The position numbers and the translations under genes are program-made. From NCBI GenBank assembly GCA_003211205.1, contig QCTJ01000017.1, positions 1-37,974 on the forward strand: 37,974 nucleotides of DNA, written 5' to 3'. The notes beneath the pieces were generated by a model, which searched no databases, was not told the DNA's origin, and worked only from the letters and a program-made list of their open reading frames with translations. Source of the DNA: Synechococcus sp. AG-673-F03 (lineage in GTDB: Bacteria > Cyanobacteriota > Cyanobacteriia > PCC-6307 > Cyanobiaceae). Within the stretch, counting starts at the first letter, position 1, and every line of letters begins with the position of its first letter. Shown here piece after piece: positions 33,288 to 37,974 of the stretch.

Positions 33288-34136
33288 GTGTCAGAACCCG
33301 GACTGCTCGAAACCATCTGGAGAAATATCGTCCTGGGTGTTGTCCAGGGCCTGACCGAGTTTCTGCCCATCAGCAGCACGGCACATCTGAAGGTGGTGCC
33401 TGCTCTAGCCGGTTGGCAGGATCCCGGCGTGTCGGCCACAGCTGTGATTCAGCTGGGCAGCATCGTTGCGGTGATCGGCTATTTCCGCGACGACCTTGTT
33501 GGGGTCTGGAAGGGGATCAGCGCTGCCATGAGGAGAGGTCAGTGGCGTGAGCCGGAAGCCCGCCTGGGGATTGCGATGGCCGTTGGCACCGTGCCGATCC
33601 TGGTGGTGGGCCTTGGTATCAAATTGTTCTGGCCTGGCTATGAGACGTCTCCGCTGCGCAGCGAACCTGTGATCGCCATCGTCTCGATTGTGATGGCGTT
33701 GCTGCTAGCCCTGGCAGAGAAGCTTGGCCCGCGCCTCAAGCGACTTGATCAGGTGCAAGGGCGTGATGGCCTGGTGGTGGGTCTGGCGCAGGTGCTTGCT
33801 CTGATCCCTGGGGTGTCCCGATCAGGAAGCACGCTCACCGCCTCGCTGTTCGACAGCTGGCAGCGTCCGGATGCGGCCCGGTTTTCATTTCTGCTGGGGA
33901 TTCCAGCCATCACCCTGGCTGGGTTGGTGCAATTGAAAGAGGCATTCAGTGAGCCCAGCGCTGGCGGTCCGCTCCCGCTGTTGATCGGAATTCTGTCTGC
34001 AGCAGTGGTCTCCTGGCTGGCCATCGACTGGCTTTTGAAATACCTGCAACGTCACAGCACCTGGATTTTCGTGATCTACCGACTGCTTTTCGGAGTGCTC
34101 TTGCTGGTGTGGTGGTCCGCCGCCGGCCCAAACTGA
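33288..34136 (+). CDS. uppP: Undecaprenyl-diphosphatase (UppP/BacA)
   Basis: This polytopic membrane phosphatase recycles the undecaprenyl carrier for peptidoglycan and other envelope glycans. The two family motifs are visible: GVVQGLTEFLPISSTAHL, with the conserved Glu and Ser/Thr cluster, and ALIPGVSRSGSTLTASLF with its Arg. About eight hydrophobic helices follow the family layout. The start is uncertain: GTG 33288 gives 282 residues, in line with the family. ATG 33228 is in frame upstream and would add 20 residues (MSSDVGPGDSVLEL) that do not look conserved. Divergent from DUF3120; the Fe-S protein gene follows by 20 bp. Confidence 0.94.
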   Translation: MSEPGLLETIWRNIVLGVVQGLTEFLPISSTAHLKVVPALAGWQDPGVSATAVIQLGSIVAVIGYFRDDLVGVWKGISAAMRRGQWREPEARLGIAMAVGTVPILVVGLGIKLFWPGYETSPLRSEPVIAIVSIVMALLLALAEKLGPRLKRLDQVQGRDGLVVGLAQVLALIPGVSRSGSTLTASLFDSWQRPDAARFSFLLGIPAITLAGLVQLKEAFSEPSAGGPLPLLIGILSAAVVSWLAIDWLLKYLQRHSTWIFVIYRLLFGVLLLVWWSAAGPN

Positions 34137-34155
34137 GAGCAGTCGCCTCCTTGCT

Positions 34156-35553
34156 GTGTGGAATGAGCCTTCCGCAGGAGTTGCTGTCACGGCTCTGGAT
34201 CCTGCAAGCCCCTCACGACAACCTGAACCTGCGGTTGTGGCCTCGGTCGAGTCAGGCTCCATTGGAGAGGAACTGGGATTTGAGCCAGGAGATCAGCTGC
34301 TCAGCATCAATGGAGTGCGCCCCAGAGATCTCATTGATTACCGCTATCTGATTGTTGAGGAGGAGCTGACGCTTGAGGTTCGTGACAGCGCCGGTGAGCT
34401 GCATTGCGTTGAGCTGGAGAAGGATGCCGACGATGGTTTGGGGCTTGGTTTCACCGAAGCGCTGTTTGACGGCCTTCGTCAATGCACCAACCGATGCCCC
34501 TTCTGCTTCATCGACCAGCAGCCGCCGGGCCATCGAGACAGTCTTTACCTCAAGGATGACGATTATCGACTCAGCTTTCTTTACGGCTCCTACCTCACTC
34601 TCACCAACCTGAGTGATGCCGACTGGGAGCGGATTGAACAGCAACGGCTGACACCGCTTTTCGTGTCAGTGCATGCAACAGACCCCGATCTGCGCTCCAC
34701 TCTTCTCGAGAATCCACGAGCAGGAAAGCTGTTGCAGCAGCTGGAGTGGTTTGCACAGCGCAAGTTGCAGATTCATGCGCAGGTCGTGGTGTGTCCAGGT
34801 CTCAATGACGGTGATGCACTCCTCAACACCTTGCGCGATCTGGCCCGTTTTGCAGGTGTTGAGTGGCCTGCCGTGCTTTCAGCGGCAGTGGTTCCGGTGG
34901 GTCTGACGCGTTTCCGACCGCCTGGTGATGGGTTGCGGGCTGTCACCCCTGAAGATGCCTGCAGGGTGATTGATGCAGTGGAACCGCTCCAGTCGGAGTT
35001 CCAAGGGCGTTTCGGCAGTCGTTTTGTTTGGCTGTCGGATGAGTGGTATCTGATTGCGGGTCGTCCTCTTCCCCCTCGCGTCAGCTACGAGGATCTTCCT
35101 CAGCAAGAGAACGGTGTGGGAACGATCCGGGCGTTCCTCGAGTCGCTCGATGAGGCCACGGAATCATTGCCAAAGCGTGTTGCTCAGCCGCTGCGCAGCA
35201 GCTGGGTGGTGGGTCGTCTCGTCGATAAGGCTCTGGAGACCGTCACTGAGCGCCTTAACGGGATTGAAGGGGTCTGCCTGCAGATGCATGGTCTTCCTAG
35301 CCCCTACTGGGGGCAGGATCAGGTGGTCACCGGTCTGTTGACTGGTCAGGATTTGCTGGATGGCCTCAAGGATCAGGACCTGGGGGATCAGTTGCTGTTG
35401 CCATCAGTGATGTTGCGGCAGGGCCAGCCTGTATTCCTCGATGACATGACTCTGGACCAGGTTCAGGCACAACTTCCTGTCCCGATTCGGATTGTTCATG
35501 GAGCAGCTGACATCGTGGCCGCAGTGCTCGGAGATCAAGAAAAAACCACCTAA
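34156..35553 (+). CDS. PDZ-like / DUF512 putative Fe-S oxidoreductase (TIGR03279)
   Basis: The 465-residue protein begins with a PDZ-like segment (residues about 25-75, SGSIGEELGFEPGDQLLSIN, GVRPRDLIDY). A cluster-type motif CTNRCPFCFIDQQP (Cys-x3-Cys-x2-Cys, about residues 110-117) follows. Then comes a radical-SAM-like region (YLTLTNLSDADWERI, FVSVHATDPDLRSTLL, VVVCPGLNDGDAL) and a C-terminal DUF512 domain. This architecture is the cyanobacterium-conserved TIGR03279 family; its reaction is not known. The start is GTG 34156. It is 20 bp from uppP and probably cotranscribed with it. Confidence 0.9.
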   Translation: MWNEPSAGVAVTALDPASPSRQPEPAVVASVESGSIGEELGFEPGDQLLSINGVRPRDLIDYRYLIVEEELTLEVRDSAGELHCVELEKDADDGLGLGFTEALFDGLRQCTNRCPFCFIDQQPPGHRDSLYLKDDDYRLSFLYGSYLTLTNLSDADWERIEQQRLTPLFVSVHATDPDLRSTLLENPRAGKLLQQLEWFAQRKLQIHAQVVVCPGLNDGDALLNTLRDLARFAGVEWPAVLSAAVVPVGLTRFRPPGDGLRAVTPEDACRVIDAVEPLQSEFQGRFGSRFVWLSDEWYLIAGRPLPPRVSYEDLPQQENGVGTIRAFLESLDEATESLPKRVAQPLRSSWVVGRLVDKALETVTERLNGIEGVCLQMHGLPSPYWGQDQVVTGLLTGQDLLDGLKDQDLGDQLLLPSVMLRQGQPVFLDDMTLDQVQAQLPVPIRIVHGAADIVAAVLGDQEKTT

Positions 35554-35577
35554 GGTTCTCCTAGATTTGGATTCAAT

Positions 35578-37254
35578 GTGCGCCGGACAGCTGCAAGCCT
35601 TTTTCTAATTGCAGGCTTTGCACCCTTTCATTTCGCTGGAGTTGCTTCCGCTCAAGAGTCTTTGAAAGTGTCCTCAGACAACGGTGCTGCTCTGATTGAT
35701 CAGAGCACTCTGCCGACGGCCATTGAACTGAAGGGATCCAGGCCTCAGGCCGACCCCTCAGTTTTGCCTCCAGCAGCCACTACACTGCCGGATTCGCTCG
35801 ACTCGTTGCACTCTCCGCCGAGCCTTGCTCTGCCTAATCAGCCTGGTCAGGTGCGCATTCGAGAGCTCAGACCGCTCACGCTCTCTGAAGTTGAACAACT
35901 GGCTGAGGTCAACAATCCAGGTTTGAAAGCTGTGGCTCTCCAGGTTCAGCAGGCTAAGTCGAGCTTGAGAGCAGCGATCGCCAGTTGGTATCCAACTCTC
36001 AATCTCACAGCTAATGGTTTGCCTCAATACCTTGCTGGTGAACAGCAAACTTTTGTTCCGGAGCAGGAAGGAACCCTCACTAATAGTGAAATTTCCACCG
36101 CCAATTTTGCTGCTCAGCTGAATTGGAATTTGATTGATCCTGGTCGTGTCCCTGAAATTGCCTCAGCTCGCGACACTTTTGAGAGATTTCGAGACTCTTA
36201 TCTCATCGCTCTCAGAGATCTTCGCCTGTCTGTAGCGACTGCCTATTACGACCTTCAGCGCTATGACCAAAAGGTGAATGTTGGTAAGCAGTCTGTGACT
36301 GCTTCTTTGATTAGCTTGCGAGATACACGAGCTCGTTATCAGGCCGGAGTCGCAACCAAGCTTGAAGTGCTTGAAGCGGAAACTCAACTTGCTCGAGATC
36401 AAGACATTTTGACCGGTAGCATTAACTTTCAGATGCGTGCCCGGCGAAACTTGGCAAAGATCGCTGATTTGCCTCAGGATGTGACTCCGACTGCCGCTTC
36501 TCCCTCGCAAGTTGTTGGCACTTGGCAGCCATCACTTCAGGAAAGTATCGTTGCAGCCTATGCCTTCCGAGAAGAACTTGATCAAAAAATCCTTGATATA
36601 TCAATCAACAACAGTAATGCCAATGCTGCTCTCGCTAATGTACAACCATCTCTAAGTATTTTTAATAATTTCAGTATGCAGAGATTTCAAGGTCAAAATA
36701 GAGTTGCTCCTCCTGTCAATAATGATATCTACGGTTGGAGCGCTGAAAATACAGTCGGTCTTTCTGCATCTTGGAATATTTTTGATGGGGGACGTGCTCG
36801 TGCTCAGTATCGGCGAAACAAGCAGGCTGCCGATGCAAGCGCTTATGAATTTGCCGATCAACGTGGAAAAATTCGCCTTCAAGTTGAGCAAAGCTTCTTC
36901 GATTTAAGAGACAACCAAGAAACAATCCGCACAACTTCTCGAGAAGTTCTGTCTCAACGAGAAGCGTTGCGTCTCGCCAGGCTTCGATTCCAGGCAGGGG
37001 TAGCGACGCAGCGTGAGGTGGTTGATAATCAGAGGGATCTCACAAGAGCTCAGCTTCGTTATGTTGATGCTCTTGTGGATTACAACATCACCATTGCCGA
37101 GTTGAGGAGGTATACCGGACTGGATCAAGTGACATCTTGTCCGAGCTTGGATTTACCTGCTGAAAAATCCCAATCATTATCGATAGAAGAGTTTCCGATC
37201 GAACCAACTCCGCTCATACCAGCCTGCCAAGCTTCCCTGTTGGGATCTGGATAA
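35578..37254 (+). CDS. TolC-family outer-membrane efflux protein
   Basis: The 558-residue precursor has a signal peptide (MRRTAASLFLIAGFAPFHFA, cleavage near VASA/QES) and a Pro/Ser-rich linker. Two homologous outer-membrane-efflux repeats follow. Each has a long helical hairpin, for example LSEVEQLAEVNNPGLKAVAL and the later REALRLARLRFQAGVATQRE. The second has the TolC-like GVSASWNIFDGG-type segment (SWNIFDGGRARAQYR). TolC trimers form the exit duct of type I secretion and efflux pumps. No membrane-fusion or inner-membrane pump gene adjoins it, so the partner is elsewhere. The start is GTG 35578. Base composition between about 36550 and 36950 is A/T-richer than the rest. Confidence 0.9.
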   Translation: MRRTAASLFLIAGFAPFHFAGVASAQESLKVSSDNGAALIDQSTLPTAIELKGSRPQADPSVLPPAATTLPDSLDSLHSPPSLALPNQPGQVRIRELRPLTLSEVEQLAEVNNPGLKAVALQVQQAKSSLRAAIASWYPTLNLTANGLPQYLAGEQQTFVPEQEGTLTNSEISTANFAAQLNWNLIDPGRVPEIASARDTFERFRDSYLIALRDLRLSVATAYYDLQRYDQKVNVGKQSVTASLISLRDTRARYQAGVATKLEVLEAETQLARDQDILTGSINFQMRARRNLAKIADLPQDVTPTAASPSQVVGTWQPSLQESIVAAYAFREELDQKILDISINNSNANAALANVQPSLSIFNNFSMQRFQGQNRVAPPVNNDIYGWSAENTVGLSASWNIFDGGRARAQYRRNKQAADASAYEFADQRGKIRLQVEQSFFDLRDNQETIRTTSREVLSQREALRLARLRFQAGVATQREVVDNQRDLTRAQLRYVDALVDYNITIAELRRYTGLDQVTSCPSLDLPAEKSQSLSIEEFPIEPTPLIPACQASLLGSG

Positions 37255-37264
37255 TGGGGCAACG

Positions 37265-37974
37265 TTGACCTCAAGACTTCTCACCCCCCAGCAGTTACTC
37301 GCTGTTCATCAGCTGCTCAACAGGGTTGCAGATCGGCAAAGGCAGGATTTCGGAAACATCGTTTCCGATACCAAGGCTGATGGATCCTTGATCACCGCTT
37401 GTGACCGTTGGAGCGATGAGGCTTTGGTTAACGGTCTCTCTACGCTGGCTCCCGGTGAATTCACCCTCAGCGAGGAGGGAGAGAAGGCTTGTCCATCCTC
37501 CTCAGCCTTCTGGGTCGTTGATCCTCTCGATGGCACCACCAATTTCGCTGCCGGAATCCCTTACTGGGCGATTTCTGTGGCTCGTTTTGTCGACGGCCGA
37601 CCGACTGAGGCTTTTTTGGACATCCCCTCTCTGCGTCAACGGATTGTGGCGATTCGCGGGCGAGGAGCCTGGCGCAACGGCAACGCTCTTTCTCCAGAGA
37701 CTCGTCTTCAGTCAGGCAGTACCTGTGTTTCGCTCTGTAGTCGAGCAATTCGGGTTCTGCAACGCCGGCATCAGGATCCTTTCCCCGGAAAAATTCGCTT
37801 GCTTGGTGTTGCCAGCCTGAATCTGGTCAGCGTGGCCATGGGACAGACCGTTGCAGCCCTGGAGGCCACACCCAAGATCTGGGATCTGGCAGCAGCCTGG
37901 CTGGTTCTCAGCGAACTGGGCTGTCCCCTGCAATGGCTTAATCACGATCCGGCGGCGCTGACGTCCGGACAAGA
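37265..37974 (+). CDS. Inositol monophosphatase-family phosphatase, 3' end cut off
   Basis: From TTG 37265 the frame stays open to the right edge (about 236 residues seen), so the gene is partial. The IMPase metal-binding block WVVDPLDGTTNFAAGIPYWA is clear, preceded by LSEEGEKA (the Glu metal ligand). The later KIWDLAAAWLVLSELG fits the C-terminal Trp-Asp motif. The family hydrolyses inositol phosphates, histidinol phosphate, fructose bisphosphate or 3'-phosphoadenosine phosphates; the substrate cannot be set from this part. The start is 11 bp after the TolC-family stop; an ATG at 37254 yields only four codons before a stop, so TTG is used. Confidence 0.85.
   Translation, partial: MTSRLLTPQQLLAVHQLLNRVADRQRQDFGNIVSDTKADGSLITACDRWSDEALVNGLSTLAPGEFTLSEEGEKACPSSSAFWVVDPLDGTTNFAAGIPYWAISVARFVDGRPTEAFLDIPSLRQRIVAIRGRGAWRNGNALSPETRLQSGSTCVSLCSRAIRVLQRRHQDPFPGKIRLLGVASLNLVSVAMGQTVAALEATPKIWDLAAAWLVLSELGCPLQWLNHDPAALTSGQ

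Overview
The window looks like core chromosome of a marine picocyanobacterium of the Synechococcus/Cyanobium type. The evidence is a run of photosynthesis and cyanobacterial genes (psbU, petL, ndhO, crr7, ycf33, crtQ, a SomA/SomB-type porin, and several cyanobacterium-restricted families such as TIGR03279, TIGR03492-like, DUF3120, DUF4346 and DUF6816-like), moderate-to-high GC, very short intergenic gaps, and many 1-8 bp gene overlaps. I see no tRNA, rRNA, CRISPR array, insertion sequence, integrase, phage block or toxin-antitoxin pair. Both ends cut through genes: a porin on the left and an inositol-monophosphatase-family gene on the right.

Layout. 1-1446: end of an outer-membrane porin and its terminator. 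1594-5383: cysK, a J-domain protein and a large GT39-like membrane glycosyltransferase, overlapping or nearly so. 5362-7906: ndhO (minus), an NhaP-like cation/proton antiporter and a TIGR01777 epimerase. 7842-10214 (minus): an operon of a Fe-S assembly A-type protein, a TPR protein, an LpxB-related protein and a small membrane protein. 10320-12781 (plus): crtQ, an SRPBCC protein and a lipoprotein. 12760-17080 (minus): ycf33, rbfA, nagZ-like, a GT2-TPR protein and hemD, tightly packed. 17081-17714 is the only sizeable stretch without a convincing gene; it holds palindromes, hairpins, a T-run and one small ORF.

17715-24624: a 2OG-Fe(II) oxygenase-like gene, a GST, a DUF6816-like lumen protein and crr7 whose start codons overlap head to head, aroK, a tandem-duplicated PTPS/QueD protein, a stand-alone RibD-C reductase, an unknown minus-strand gene, a COG3146-like acyltransferase and a DUF4346 protein. 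24631-29066 (mostly minus): a B12-binding radical SAM protein, tiny petL on plus, an MFS exporter and rimO. 29142-37974: a VKOR-thioredoxin fusion, nadB, psbU, DUF3120, uppP, a PDZ/Fe-S TIGR03279 protein, a TolC-family outer-membrane protein and an IMPase-family phosphatase.

Functionally the window mixes photosynthetic electron transport (PsbU for PSII, PetL for cytochrome b6f, NdhO and CRR7 for NDH-1), pigment and cofactor synthesis (HemD, CrtQ, NadB, AroK, pterin/flavin-like enzymes), cell envelope functions (UppP, NagZ-like, glycosyltransferases, porin, TolC) and ribosome maturation (RbfA, RimO). I found no clear new defence or mobile system. The most interesting items are the asymmetric tandem PTPS beside a RibD-C enzyme, the crr7/lumen-protein pair sharing start-codon bases, a terminator about 10 bp before nadB, a three-part alternative hairpin before the GST gene, a possible small RNA at 17179-17414, and a 31-codon membrane ORF in frame with its downstream neighbour.
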